A stretch of DNA of 64,000 nt from Candidatus Sedimenticola sp. (ex Thyasira tokunagai) (GTDB lineage Bacteria > Pseudomonadota > Gammaproteobacteria > Chromatiales > Chromatiaceae), in assembly GCA_037318855.1 (NCBI GenBank), contig CP134874.1:1798598-1862597 (forward strand). The letters are read 5' to 3'. Made by a program: the position numbers and the translations under genes. The notes under the pieces are model-generated. The model searched no databases. It was given only the letters and a program-made list of their open reading frames with translations, and had not been told where the DNA came from. This document shows positions 26,619 to 35,153 of the stretch, piece by piece; within the stretch, counting starts at the first letter, position 1, and the number at the start of each line of letters is the position of its first letter.

Positions 26619-27176
26619 CTATCCACAGCTTATTGGGCTGCCATGGGGCTTGGTCTCGGATGACCGAGGACGGCCGGTTCCAGAGACGATAACATAGCGA
26701 GGAGGTAGCTCTCCGCCTGTGTCACATACAGCAAGGGTGGCGTTGCTTCCACGGGCGCCGCCATCCGGTTTGTAGGAGAGCTTTTTGCGCCCCGGTGTTG
26801 AGTATATTCCCACACGACTGCTGCCGGGCTGATAGGTTCGCAGCAGTTGATCTTCTCCATCGACTACACCGTTGCCGTTCTCATTTGAGAAGATGATAAA
26901 GCCGTGGTGCCACTCGGTGGTCTTGAGGCAGGTGATCTTGTCATCGCTGGGGCAGAGGGTCACTTTGATCCGACGTTTTACCGCCTCGCTACGGGCCAGA
27001 TGCAGGCGTCCCACCATATCGTTAACTGCAGTGGTGACCGCTGTGCTTCCTATCAGGGTAAAGAAGGCGGGGCCTGCAGAGGCGAAAAGGATGCCGCTGA
27101 TCGCCAAAACGATCAACAACTCAATCAGGGTGATACCGTAGAGACGGCAGAGCTTTTGTTGGGGAAAGATTCCCAT
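26619..27176 (-). CDS. Type IV pilin-like minor pseudopilin, FimT/GspH family
   Basis: A 185-residue prepilin. The start at ATG 27176 is supported by AAGGAG seven bases upstream; a further upstream ATG (27215) lacks this. The leader CRLYG is followed by the class III prepilin helix ITLIELLIVLAISGILFASAGPAF (about 17-40). The processing site is G/I with the Glu at mature position 5 retained. The C-terminal domain has paired Cys residues (LCPSDDKITC, AVCDTG...ISCG) and GFIIFSNENGNGVVDGEDQLLR, typical of FimT/GspH. Such proteins prime type IV pili or type II secretion. No other pilus gene is adjacent. Confidence 0.88.
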   Translation of the reverse strand: MGIFPQQKLCRLYGITLIELLIVLAISGILFASAGPAFFTLIGSTAVTTAVNDMVGRLHLARSEAVKRRIKVTLCPSDDKITCLKTTEWHHGFIIFSNENGNGVVDGEDQLLRTYQPGSSRVGIYSTPGRKKLSYKPDGGARGSNATLAVCDTGGELPPRYVIVSGTGRPRSSETKPHGSPISCG

Positions 27177-27512
27177 AGCTGCACTCCTTGCATAGGAAGG
27201 GCGTTTTCCGTACACCCTGTGATTTTTATGGCTGTAACTCTACTCAACTATATTAGTATTCCAGTGTGATATGACTTTAAATACTACTCTGTGGTCGTGC
27301 TCAGTTCATGAGATATATCTGAAGGGAGAGTAGGAATTTTCTGACTTAGTCAAAATATTCCTATGATGCGATCGCTATTGTCACGTCAGACTGACGAGGG
27401 AAAGTGGTTGGGGGGAGATGATGTAGCGAATGGGGGGCCCAAAGTGAGGGCTATAAACATAGAATCACCGCCACCCTGATGAACTCAGTGGTGACGGCGA
27501 TTATTGTCTTAA
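27177..27512. other. Non-coding gap upstream of the pseudopilin gene
   Basis: No gene is supported in this 336-bp stretch. It holds the promoter region of the - strand pseudopilin gene on its left. On its right is an imperfect hairpin at about 27463-27502 (AATCACCGCCACC against GGTGACGGCGATT) that could have been the 3' terminator of the aminotransferase gene before element R3 was inserted between them. Confidence 0.5.
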
Positions 27513-27513
27513 T

Positions 27514-28010
27514 CTCAAGTTTCGGCGTTCAAATGACGTGAAAGGCTTGGATAGACTGTCCCCTCTCCCCACCGGGGAGAGGGCTAGGGTGAGGGGGATC
27601 AATCGCTGACCGCCAAGGAAGGCTGAAAGCCGAGGCGGTTAGTCCCTCGGTAGTCGCGAGGCGATACTGGATGCCCGGCGTGCGCATAGCGCCAGAGGGA
27701 ATCCAAAGATCGCATACGAACGCGACGTCAAGTCATCTCGGGAGTCAGCGACGAAGCAGTAACGAGCTTGCGATGTTATTGCGTAGTGCTGGAGACCGGG
27801 ACGGCCGGGGCAATAATAGGCTGTCGAAGATTGAGTGCAAAAGGGGGACTCGGATGTCCCGTTTTGCATCACGAAATCGAAGACTCGCTTAAGGTAACTT
27901 ATTGATTAAATACACCCTCATCCTAACCTTCTCCCTCGTAGGGAGAAGGGACTGGTGCTTTTACGACACCCTTCTGAGGAAGAGGGGGCTAATGAACTCC
28001 GAAACGTGAG
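27514..28010. mobile_element. R3 copy 1: 497-bp element with 8-bp target duplication
   Basis: The element begins CTCAAGTTTCGGCGTTC and ends GAACTCCGAAACGTGAG, imperfect inverted ends. The flanks are the same 8 bp, GTCTTAAT (27506-27513 and 28011-28018), a convincing target-site duplication. Inside are the two halves of an R4 paired hairpin (27545-27602 and 27896-27985), split by about 290 bp of unrelated sequence. No transposase is encoded. The right copy of the duplication reaches the first base of the stop codon of the aminotransferase gene. Confidence 0.82.
27604..27893. other. ~290-bp unidentified hairpin-rich segment nested in R4/R3
   Basis: This stretch interrupts an otherwise normal R4 repeat: intact R4 copies read from GGGGGATCAAT almost directly into AACTTATTGA. 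It holds several hairpins, including CCGCC...GGCGG at its left end and GCAAAA-GGGGGAC against GTCCC-GTTTTGC near 27837-27867. The frames are short and unconvincing on both strands. It may be a nested small mobile element or an RNA-coding unit. I do not recognise it. Confidence 0.5.
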
Positions 28011-28017
28011 GTCTTAA

Positions 28018-29202
28018 TTAGCCAAGGGCTTTCTCAAGCCGATCCAGTGCACTGGTGAGGTTCTCCATGCTGGTGGCGATGGAGATACGAATATGGCCGG
28101 GGATACCGAAAGCTGATCCCGGCACCAGGGCAACCCCCGCCTTTTCGATCAGGTGTTCGGCCAGATCCAGATCATTACTGACGCCGTCGATTCTCTCGAT
28201 CGCCTCTTGTACTCCAGGCAGCAAGTAGAAGGTGCCATCGGTGGGTAGGCAGTTCACCCCAGGGATTTTGTTGAGGCGGTCCACAACATAGTCATGGCGC
28301 TCCTTGAAAGCCACCAGCATTTCACCTATGCACTCCTGAGGTCCCTCCAGTGCAGCCTGAGCCGCCACTTGAGAGATCGAAGCCGGGTTGGAGGTACTCT
28401 GGGATTGGACCTTCTTCATCGCCTTGATGATATCTGCAGGTCCGGCGGCATAACCGATGCGCCAGCCGGTCATAGAGTAGGCTTTGGAGACTCCGTTAAG
28501 CACCATGCAGCGGTCGCGCAGCTGCGGGCAGGCGTTGAGGATATTGACGAAGGGTTCATCCACCCAGCGGATATGCTCGTACATATCATCACTGGCAACG
28601 ATCACTCGGGGGTACTCCTCCAGCACCTCACCCAGTGCCACTAACTCTTCTCGACTGTAGGACATACCGGTAGGGTTGGAGGGACTGTTGATTACAAACA
28701 GTCGGGTTTTGTCTGTGATCGCCGCCGCCAACTGACTCGGGGTGATTTTGAAGTTCTGTTCCGGACCGGCGTTGGCCAGTACCGGGATGCCACCCGCCAG
28801 GAGGGCCATATCCGGATAGGAGACCCAGTAGGGGGCGGGTATCACCACCTCGTCACCAGGGTCAAGAATCGCCTGTGCCATGTTGAAGAAGCTCTGCTTG
28901 CCACCACTGGATACCAGAATCTCATCCATTTGATAGTCAAAGCCGTTGTCGCGTTTGAATTTTTCAATAATCGCTTTCTTCAGCTCAGGCGTACCATCCA
29001 CCGCAGTGTATTTGGTAAAGCCGTTGTTGATCGCCTCAATGGCGGCCTGTTTGATGTGGTCGGGGGTATCAAAGTCCGGTTCACCGGCGCCGAGGCCGAT
29101 AATGTCTTTTCCTGCAGCACGCATCTCTTTAGCGCGGGCGGTTATCGCCAGGGTGAGTGAGGGCTTGACTGCCTGTACGCGGGCTGAAAGTTTGCTACTC
29201 AT
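28018..29202 (-). CDS. aspB: Pyridoxal-phosphate aspartate aminotransferase (class I, AspB type)
   Basis: A 394-residue cytosolic enzyme interconverting aspartate and oxaloacetate with 2-oxoglutarate and glutamate. The start is ATG 29202 (MSSKLSARVQAVKPS); a TTG three codons upstream is less likely. Motifs: GLGAGEPDFDTPDHI near the N-terminus, SSGGKQSFFNM, NSPSNPTGMSYS, and the PLP-binding Lys in NGVSKAYSMTGWRIGYAAGP (about 235-255). The C-terminal LVPGSAFGIPGHIRISIATS places the substrate-binding Arg. Relatives also accept prephenate. Element R3 is inserted right behind its stop codon. Confidence 0.93.
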   Translation of the reverse strand: MSSKLSARVQAVKPSLTLAITARAKEMRAAGKDIIGLGAGEPDFDTPDHIKQAAIEAINNGFTKYTAVDGTPELKKAIIEKFKRDNGFDYQMDEILVSSGGKQSFFNMAQAILDPGDEVVIPAPYWVSYPDMALLAGGIPVLANAGPEQNFKITPSQLAAAITDKTRLFVINSPSNPTGMSYSREELVALGEVLEEYPRVIVASDDMYEHIRWVDEPFVNILNACPQLRDRCMVLNGVSKAYSMTGWRIGYAAGPADIIKAMKKVQSQSTSNPASISQVAAQAALEGPQECIGEMLVAFKERHDYVVDRLNKIPGVNCLPTDGTFYLLPGVQEAIERIDGVSNDLDLAEHLIEKAGVALVPGSAFGIPGHIRISIATSMENLTSALDRLEKALG

Positions 29203-29422
29203 TGTTCTCAAATCTCGATTTGAATTTATGATAGTCGGAAGCCTGGGAATGGCAGACTGAGACGGTGCTCAGAAAATCGCCGATTCAGGGGCTCATTTTT
29301 TACTACGATAATGCCTGGCTGGGCAAACCACACATAGCTTACGAATTTTGACCCATTCTATCAGGTGTATCGGTGGTCGCGACCTGTAATAATAACCAAT
29401 TCATCGAAGCAGCAGAATACCC

Positions 29423-31429
29423 ATGGCTAAAGAATTTCAGCTCGAGTCAGATTTTTCCCCTGCAGGAGACCAGCCGGAGGCGATCCGACAATTGCTGGAG
29501 GGGCTCAATGATGGCGAGGCAGGGCTCACTCTGCTGGGGGTGACTGGCTCAGGCAAGACCTTCACCATTGCTAATGTGATCCAGGATCTGCAGCGACCGA
29601 CTTTGATTCTGGCCCACAACAAGACACTGGCTGCCCAGCTCTACGGTGAGATGAAGGCGTTTTTCCCCAATAACGCGGTAGAGTACTTCGTCTCCTACTA
29701 CGACTACTATCAGCCAGAGGCCTATGTCCCCTCGTCCGATACCTTTATCGACAAAGACGCCTCGGTCAATGAGCATATCGAGCAGATGCGCCTCTCCGCT
29801 ACCAAGGCGTTGCTGGAGCGATCGGACACTATAATCGTCGCTACCGTCTCCTGTATCTACGGCCTTGGCGACCCCCGCTCCTACCTAAATATGGTGCTGC
29901 ACCTGTCGCGTGGGGAGATCCTCGATCAGCGCGATATCATTCGCCGCCTCGCTGAACTGCAGTACAGCCGCAACGATGTGGAACTGCACCGCGCCACCTA
30001 CCGGGTACGCGGCGAACTGATCGATATCTATCCGGCGGAGTCCGATGGTGAGGCGGTGCGCCTGGAGCTGTTCGACGGTGAGGTGGAGGCAATCTCCCTG
30101 TTTGATCCACTCACAGGCGAGGTGCTGCGCAAGGTGCCGCGCTTTACCATCTTCCCCAAGTCTCACTATGTCACCCCCCGGGAGAAACTTCTGCAGGCGG
30201 TAGAGAAGATCAAGGTGGAGCTGAAGGAGCGGCTGGAACAGCTCTACAGCGTCAATAAACTAGTGGAGGCTCAGCGCCTGGAACAGCGCACCCGTTACGA
30301 TATCGAGATGATCATAGAGCTGGGCTACTGCTCAGGGATTGAGAACTACTCCCGCTACCTCTCCGGGCGCAAGTCGGGAGAGGCACCGCCGACCCTGCTC
30401 GATTACCTGCCGGAGAATGCGCTGTTGGTGGCGGATGAGAGCCACGTCTCCATTCCCCAGGTGGGTGGGATGTACCGGGGTGACCGTTCCCGCAAGGAGA
30501 CGCTGGTGGAGTACGGTTTTCGTCTGCCGTCAGCTCTCGACAACCGTCCCCTGCGCTTTGAGGAGTTTGAGCTAAAGACACCCCAGACTATCTACGTCTC
30601 CGCCACCCCTCGTGCGTATGAACTGGAGCACTCAGGGGCGGTGATCGAACAGGTGGTTCGTCCTACCGGTCTTCTTGATCCCGAGCTGGAGGTGCGGCCC
30701 GCCGGTACTCAAGTGGATGATCTGCTCTCCGAGATCAACCTGCGGGTGGAGAAGGAAGAGCGGGTACTGGTCACCACCCTCACCAAACGGATGTCGGAGG
30801 ATCTGACCGACTACCTCAATGATCACGGCATCCGTGTGCGCTACCTCCACTCGGATATAGAGACTGTCGAGCGGGTGGAGATTATCCGTGATCTACGCCT
30901 GGGTGTGTTTGATGTGCTGGTGGGCATCAACCTGCTGCGTGAGGGTTTGGATATGCCTGAGGTCACCCTGGTAGCGATACTCGATGCCGACAAGGAGGGT
31001 TTTCTGCGTTCAGAGGGGGCGCTGATCCAGACCATTGGTCGTGCTGCGCGTAATGCCAGTGGCAAAGCGATTCTCTACGCCGACAAGATCACAGGCTCAA
31101 TGCGCCGTGCTATCGACGAGACCGAGCGCCGCCGGGCCAAGCAGATGGCTCACAACGAAGCCAACGGCATCACCCCCCAGACGATCCGCAAGGCGGTTGC
31201 CGATATTATGGAAGGCGCACGTCCCGGTGCTCCCATGTCGGCCAAGCAATATGCCAAGGTGGCAGAGGAGGAGGCGGAGTATGCCGCACTCACCCCGGCG
31301 CAGATGGCAAAACGGATTAAAGCGCTGGAGAAAGAGATGTACCAGCATGCCCGTGATCTGGAGTTCGAGGAGGCTGCCCGAGTACGCGACCAGATCCATA
31401 AACTACAGGCGAGTGGGTTGCTGGCTTGA
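29423..31429 (+). CDS. uvrB: Excinuclease ABC subunit B
   Basis: A 668-residue nucleotide-excision repair protein that verifies damage delivered by UvrA2 and loads UvrC. Walker [15 protein letters not shown] (about residues 39-52); the beta-hairpin [21 protein letters not shown] (about 92-112); the helicase motif [17 protein letters not shown]; and the C-terminal helicase part [22 protein letters not shown]...[11 protein letters not shown]. The UVR domain (about 625-665, [24 protein letters not shown]) contacts UvrC. Length and motifs are complete. It is a single-gene unit. Confidence 0.98.
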   Translation: MAKEFQLESDFSPAGDQPEAIRQLLEGLNDGEAGLTLLGVTGSGKTFTIANVIQDLQRPTLILAHNKTLAAQLYGEMKAFFPNNAVEYFVSYYDYYQPEAYVPSSDTFIDKDASVNEHIEQMRLSATKALLERSDTIIVATVSCIYGLGDPRSYLNMVLHLSRGEILDQRDIIRRLAELQYSRNDVELHRATYRVRGELIDIYPAESDGEAVRLELFDGEVEAISLFDPLTGEVLRKVPRFTIFPKSHYVTPREKLLQAVEKIKVELKERLEQLYSVNKLVEAQRLEQRTRYDIEMIIELGYCSGIENYSRYLSGRKSGEAPPTLLDYLPENALLVADESHVSIPQVGGMYRGDRSRKETLVEYGFRLPSALDNRPLRFEEFELKTPQTIYVSATPRAYELEHSGAVIEQVVRPTGLLDPELEVRPAGTQVDDLLSEINLRVEKEERVLVTTLTKRMSEDLTDYLNDHGIRVRYLHSDIETVERVEIIRDLRLGVFDVLVGINLLREGLDMPEVTLVAILDADKEGFLRSEGALIQTIGRAARNASGKAILYADKITGSMRRAIDETERRRAKQMAHNEANGITPQTIRKAVADIMEGARPGAPMSAKQYAKVAEEEAEYAALTPAQMAKRIKALEKEMYQHARDLEFEEAARVRDQIHKLQASGLLA

Positions 31430-31432
31430 GTG

Positions 31433-31703
31433 TTTACTAAAAGCGGGACGCAGAGTGCGCAGAGGAGATGCAGTGAACGCAGAGAAAAGCTCCAGTTCCT
31501 TCTCCCCACGAGGGAGAAGGTTAGGATGAGGGTGTATTAAATCAACAAGTTGCCTATTGATCCTCCTAACCCCAACCCTCTCCCCAATGGGGAGAGGGGG
31601 CTTTTACAACACCTCGGTGGGGAGAAGGAACTTTATGGTGTAACCAATTAACCTCTGCGTTCTCTGTGCCGTCTCCGCGACCTCTGCGTCCCACTTTTTA
31701 TCT
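31433..31703. repeat. Composite foldback: R5 arms around an R4 paired hairpin
   Basis: The left arm (31436-31490, AGCGGGACGCAGAG and further CGCAGAG units) is mirrored by the right arm (31645-31703, CTCTGCGTCCCACTT). Between them is an R4 unit (about 31490-31640) with its two hairpins, CCTTCTCCCCACGAGGGAGAAGG and CCTCTCCCCAATGGGGAGAGG-like. The entire block could fold on itself. It lies between the convergent uvrB and efflux permease genes. Confidence 0.7.
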
Positions 31704-32903
31704 CTACTCCGCCCGCAATGAATCCACCGGATTTAACCTTGCAGCCTGCCATGCCGGCACCACGCCCGAGATCAGACCGATACCGGCGGCAACTCCTTCT
31801 GCCAGCAATACGTAACTCCAGGGTGTGTGAATGGGCAGGGCGGGAACGGCTACCCCCAGCAGCCAGGCACCACCGGCGCCGATGATCAATCCTGCCAGAC
31901 CACCGAGGCTTGCCAGCACCACCGCCTCACCCATAAAGAGCCAGAGAATATCGCCTTTGCGGGCGCCAATGGCGCGTAGCAGCCCCACCTCGGATTGCCG
32001 CTCGGTCACAGAAATGGTCATTATGGTCATAATGCCGACGCCGCCCACCAGCAGGGAGATACCTCCCAGAGCACCGACCGCCAGGGTCAGTATGTTGAGC
32101 ACATCCCCCAGGGTATTGAGCATCTGATCCTGGGTGATGATGGTGAAGTCCTCACTGCCGTGACGCTGCTTCAACAGCTCACGGATTCGTTCGGCCAAAA
32201 CCTCGCTGTCGCTGCCAGGACTGTAGAGCAGATCTATCTCCATCAGGCTGTCCTGGTTGAACATCGCCATCGCTTTTTGGGTGGGGATGTAGGCGGTGTC
32301 ATCCATATCAAAGCCCAGCAACTGCCCCTTTGATTCCATTACTCCCAACACCCGATAGGTCTCCCCACCGATGCGCACCCGTTTCCCCAGGGGGTTGCCC
32401 GGTCCGAGCAACTCCTGGCGCATCTTGCTACCCAGCACCACGAAGGGGCGGGGGTGGGCGGAGTCATCCTTTGGCAGAAAACGCCCCAGTGTCGGTTTCA
32501 TACTCCAGACGCTTGGTACCTCGGAGCCGACGCCGAGGATCATGGCGCGGCGTGTGTGCTTGCCGTACTCCACGGCGGCATTGCCCTGGATCATCGGCAC
32601 CACCGCCTGAATGCGTGCGAGACGCCCCAGCGCCTCGGCATCATCCAGGCTCAGGGGGCGCACATTGTTGACGATGGCGCCGGAGACGCCGAAGGTGCCG
32701 GCCTTGCCCGGAGCGATGGCGATAAGATGGGTGCCGAACTGGGTAAACTCCCCCAGTACAAATTTATGAACCCCTTCTCCAATGGAGGTGAGCAGTACCA
32801 CAGCGGCAATACCCACGGCGATACCGAGGGCGGTGAGAAAGCTGCGCATGCGGTGGGCGATGACCGAACCGAGTGAGAGTCTGATGAAGTCATCTATCAG
32901 CAT
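31704..32903 (-). CDS. MacB/FtsX-type ABC transporter permease
   Basis: A 399-residue permease. One N-terminal transmembrane helix (about 20-42, MRSFLTALGIAVGIAAVVLLTSIGEG) is followed by a large periplasmic MacB_PCD-type domain (about 45-240), then three C-terminal helices with GGISLLVGGVGIMTIMTISVTERQSEVGLLRAIGARKGDI, the FtsX/MacB signature. It is the distal gene of a four-gene - strand operon (adaptor, ATPase, permease, permease), 9 bp after the previous permease. Together they would export a substrate, possibly a macrolide-like compound, lipoprotein or peptide, across the periplasm. The substrate cannot be read from sequence. Confidence 0.9.
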   Translation of the reverse strand: MLIDDFIRLSLGSVIAHRMRSFLTALGIAVGIAAVVLLTSIGEGVHKFVLGEFTQFGTHLIAIAPGKAGTFGVSGAIVNNVRPLSLDDAEALGRLARIQAVVPMIQGNAAVEYGKHTRRAMILGVGSEVPSVWSMKPTLGRFLPKDDSAHPRPFVVLGSKMRQELLGPGNPLGKRVRIGGETYRVLGVMESKGQLLGFDMDDTAYIPTQKAMAMFNQDSLMEIDLLYSPGSDSEVLAERIRELLKQRHGSEDFTIITQDQMLNTLGDVLNILTLAVGALGGISLLVGGVGIMTIMTISVTERQSEVGLLRAIGARKGDILWLFMGEAVVLASLGGLAGLIIGAGGAWLLGVAVPALPIHTPWSYVLLAEGVAAGIGLISGVVPAWQAARLNPVDSLRAE

Positions 32904-32912
32904 GGGTAGGGC

Positions 32913-34118
32913 CTATTGTCCCGACAGTGCCTGGATTGGATCGAGCCGGGCGGCCCGTTTTGCGGGCAGCACACCAAACAGCAGGCCGGTGAACAGTGCC
33001 ACCACCAGGGCGGCCGCCAGTGCCCACAGCGGGACACTGAGTGGGAAGTCGGGAAACAGCTGGTTCAGTCCCCAGACACCGCCATAGGCGATGGCGATCC
33101 CCACCAGCGCACCCAGAGTGGAGAGCAGTCCCGCCTCCATCAGAAAGAGTCCGAGAATCTGTCGCTGTGAACCCCCCAGCGCCTTCAGCAGCCCGATCTC
33201 CGCAGTACGCTGTGATACCGCCACCAGCATCACATTCATGATCAGGATGCCCGCCACTCCCAGGCTGATGGCGGCGATACCGCTGACGGTGAAGGTGAGC
33301 GCCTGAAAGATCTCATCGAAGGTGGAGAGGAGGGCATCTTGCGCGATAACAGTGACATCCTCCTCACCGTTGTGCCGTATCCGCAAAATATCGGTAGCCG
33401 CCTGCTTGGCCTTTGGAATCGCCTCCCGGCCGTTGGCCTGGATCAACACCCGGAACAGCGATTCGGTATTGAACAGGCTCTGTGCCCGGGAGACCGGAAT
33501 GATCGCCAGATCACCCACATCCATCCCCAGTGACTCGCCCATGGGCTTGAGCACACCGATCACTCGAAAGCGGCTATCGTGAATTCTAATCCATTGGCCC
33601 AGCACCCGCTTATTGCCGAACAGCTCCTGCCGCAAAGTGATGCCGATGACGGCTACGGCACTGCCACGGGTCGGTTCCTCTTGAGGCAGAAACTCCCCCA
33701 GCGCCATTTCCAAGTTGCGTACCGGCAGCAACTCGGCGGTGGAACCCATAACGGTGATCTCCCGCTCCAGCTGTCGGTAAGAGACCGGGGCGGAACCGAT
33801 AACAATAGGTGCCACCAGACGCACAGCACTACTGCGTTTCAGTGCCAGGGCATCACCCAGAGTGAGTTGTTCAGGTGTGCCGCCCACCAGTGGAGGTGCG
33901 GCGCCGGTGGTTTCGGTGCGCCCGGGCATCACCACAAGAAGATGGGTTCCTAGGCCGGAGAACTCATTGCTGACATAGCGCCGAGCCCCCTCACCCAAGG
34001 CGGTAAGCACCACCACCGAGCCGATGCCGATGGCCATTGCCAACAGCATTAGCCAGGTGCGCACCCGCGCCCCTGTCAAAGCATTGCCGGCAAATTTTAG
34101 TGTGTCTTCAGTTAGCAT
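32913..34118 (-). CDS. MacB/FtsX-type ABC transporter permease
   Basis: A 401-residue permease paralogous to its downstream neighbour. It has an N-terminal helix (VRTWLMLLAMAIGIGSVVVLTALGEGARRYV, about 17-48), a periplasmic domain with LGTHLLVVMPGRTET, and three C-terminal helices containing GIAAISLGVAGILIMNVMLVAVSQRTAEIGLLKALGGSQRQIL. Two different permeases with one ATPase suggest a heterodimeric membrane part. The start (34118) is separated from the upstream ATPase gene by 366 bp holding the 40-bp tandem array, an unusual gap inside an operon. Confidence 0.9.
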   Translation of the reverse strand: MLTEDTLKFAGNALTGARVRTWLMLLAMAIGIGSVVVLTALGEGARRYVSNEFSGLGTHLLVVMPGRTETTGAAPPLVGGTPEQLTLGDALALKRSSAVRLVAPIVIGSAPVSYRQLEREITVMGSTAELLPVRNLEMALGEFLPQEEPTRGSAVAVIGITLRQELFGNKRVLGQWIRIHDSRFRVIGVLKPMGESLGMDVGDLAIIPVSRAQSLFNTESLFRVLIQANGREAIPKAKQAATDILRIRHNGEEDVTVIAQDALLSTFDEIFQALTFTVSGIAAISLGVAGILIMNVMLVAVSQRTAEIGLLKALGGSQRQILGLFLMEAGLLSTLGALVGIAIAYGGVWGLNQLFPDFPLSVPLWALAAALVVALFTGLLFGVLPAKRAARLDPIQALSGQ

Positions 34119-34157
34119 TATTGGATTAACTCAAATTACTCCCTCTGCCATATTCCA

Positions 34158-34437
34158 TCGCCCCGAGGGCGGGGCTCCTACACCGCTCTTTGTTCTATCG
34201 CTCCGAGGGCGGGGCTTCTACACCGCTCTTTGTTCTATCGCCCCTAGGGCGGGGCTTCTACACCGCTCTTTGTTCTATCGCCCCTAGGGCGGGGCTTCTA
34301 CACCGCTCTTTGTTCCATCGCCCCGAGGGCGGGGCTCCTACACCGCTCTTTGTTCTATCGCTCCGAGGGCGGGGCTTCTACACCGCTCTTTGTTCTATCG
34401 CCCCTAGGGCGGGGCTTCTACACCGCTCTTTGTAGGA
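34158..34437. repeat. R6 tandem array: seven 40-bp REP-like units
   Basis: Seven units start at 34158, 34198, 34238, 34278, 34318, 34358 and 34398. Each contains a GC-rich palindromic core (such as GCCCCGAGGGCGGGGC) and a constant TACACCGCTCTTTGTTC part. Three core variants (CCCCGAG, CTCCGAG, CCCTAG types) occur in the order A-B-C-C-A-B-C, so a four-unit, 160-bp block appears to have been partly duplicated. The core matches single R6 units elsewhere (for example 52406-52440). There are no unique spacers. It sits between the ATPase and permease genes of one operon; 34438-34484 is an additional R6-like unit running into the ATPase end. Confidence 0.9.
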
Positions 34438-34484
34438 GCGGCGCCCTCGCCGCGATGAACTTCGCACGCACTTTGCCAAACACG

Positions 34485-35153
34485 CTACCCATCCCTCACA
34501 ATCGCCCCATCCACCATGTGAATGCGGCGTCTCGCCCGCTCACCAATCTCCGGGTCATGGGTCACCACCAACAGAGTAATTCCGCTACTGTTGAGTGCTT
34601 CAAGGGTCTTTACCACATCATCACCTGATGATTTGTCCAGGTTGCCGGTGGGTTCGTCCGCCAACAGGATCACCGGTTCCATAATGGTGGCCCGGGCAAT
34701 GGCTACGCGCTGGCGCTGACCGCCGGAGAGCTGATCGGGGCGGTGCGATCCGCGATCTCTCAATCCAAGCTCATCAAGGGCTTTGGTGATGCGCCGCTCA
34801 CGCTCCTCGCTTTCTACTCCGGCCAGCACCAATGGCAGGCCGATATTCTGCGCTGCCGTCAAACGTGGAATCAGATGAAACGCCTGAAAAACAAAGCCGA
34901 TGCGGTCGCGTCGCGCTTTAGCCAACTGCTGTTCAGAGAGGCTGGTGGTGTCGGTCCCGTCAAGCAGATAACTGCCGCTATCGGGGCGATCCAGCAGGCC
35001 AAGAATATGCAGCAGGGTTGACTTGCCCGAGCCCGACGGTCCCATGATGGAGAGGTAACTACCGGCCTCCAGCTCAAGATCAACCGCTTTCAGGGCGTGG
35101 ACGGTCTCATCCCCCACCTGGAACTCTCGATTGATGCCCTCAAGCCGGATCAT
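34485..35153 (-). CDS. ABC transporter ATP-binding protein, MacB/LolD type
   Basis: A 222-residue ATPase. Walker A GPSGSGKSTLLHILG (about 39-53), Q-loop FVFQAFHLIP, signature LSGGQRQRVAIARA (about 142-155), Walker B VILLADEPTGNLD and the H-loop in LLVVTHD. The sequence and length match the MacB/LolD class that energises FtsX-type permeases by mechanotransmission. It overlaps the upstream adaptor gene by 4 bp and is separated from its permeases by the tandem array. Confidence 0.94.
   Translation of the reverse strand: MIRLEGINREFQVGDETVHALKAVDLELEAGSYLSIMGPSGSGKSTLLHILGLLDRPDSGSYLLDGTDTTSLSEQQLAKARRDRIGFVFQAFHLIPRLTAAQNIGLPLVLAGVESEERERRITKALDELGLRDRGSHRPDQLSGGQRQRVAIARATIMEPVILLADEPTGNLDKSSGDDVVKTLEALNSSGITLLVVTHDPEIGERARRRIHMVDGAIVRDG

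Noticed and set aside
27639..27872. 77-codon frame on the - strand in the nested 290-bp insert
   Set aside because: No ribosome site, no recognisable domain, and it lies within hairpin-forming sequence. I consider it non-coding.
34190..34435. Repetitive peptide frame across the 40-bp array
   Set aside because: The unit is not a multiple of three, so the frame is a chance reading through three phases of the repeat. It lacks a ribosome site.
34158..34437. CRISPR-like array of 40-bp repeats
   Set aside because: The units are contiguous with no unique spacers, and their cores match dispersed REP-like repeats elsewhere in the window. No cas genes are present.
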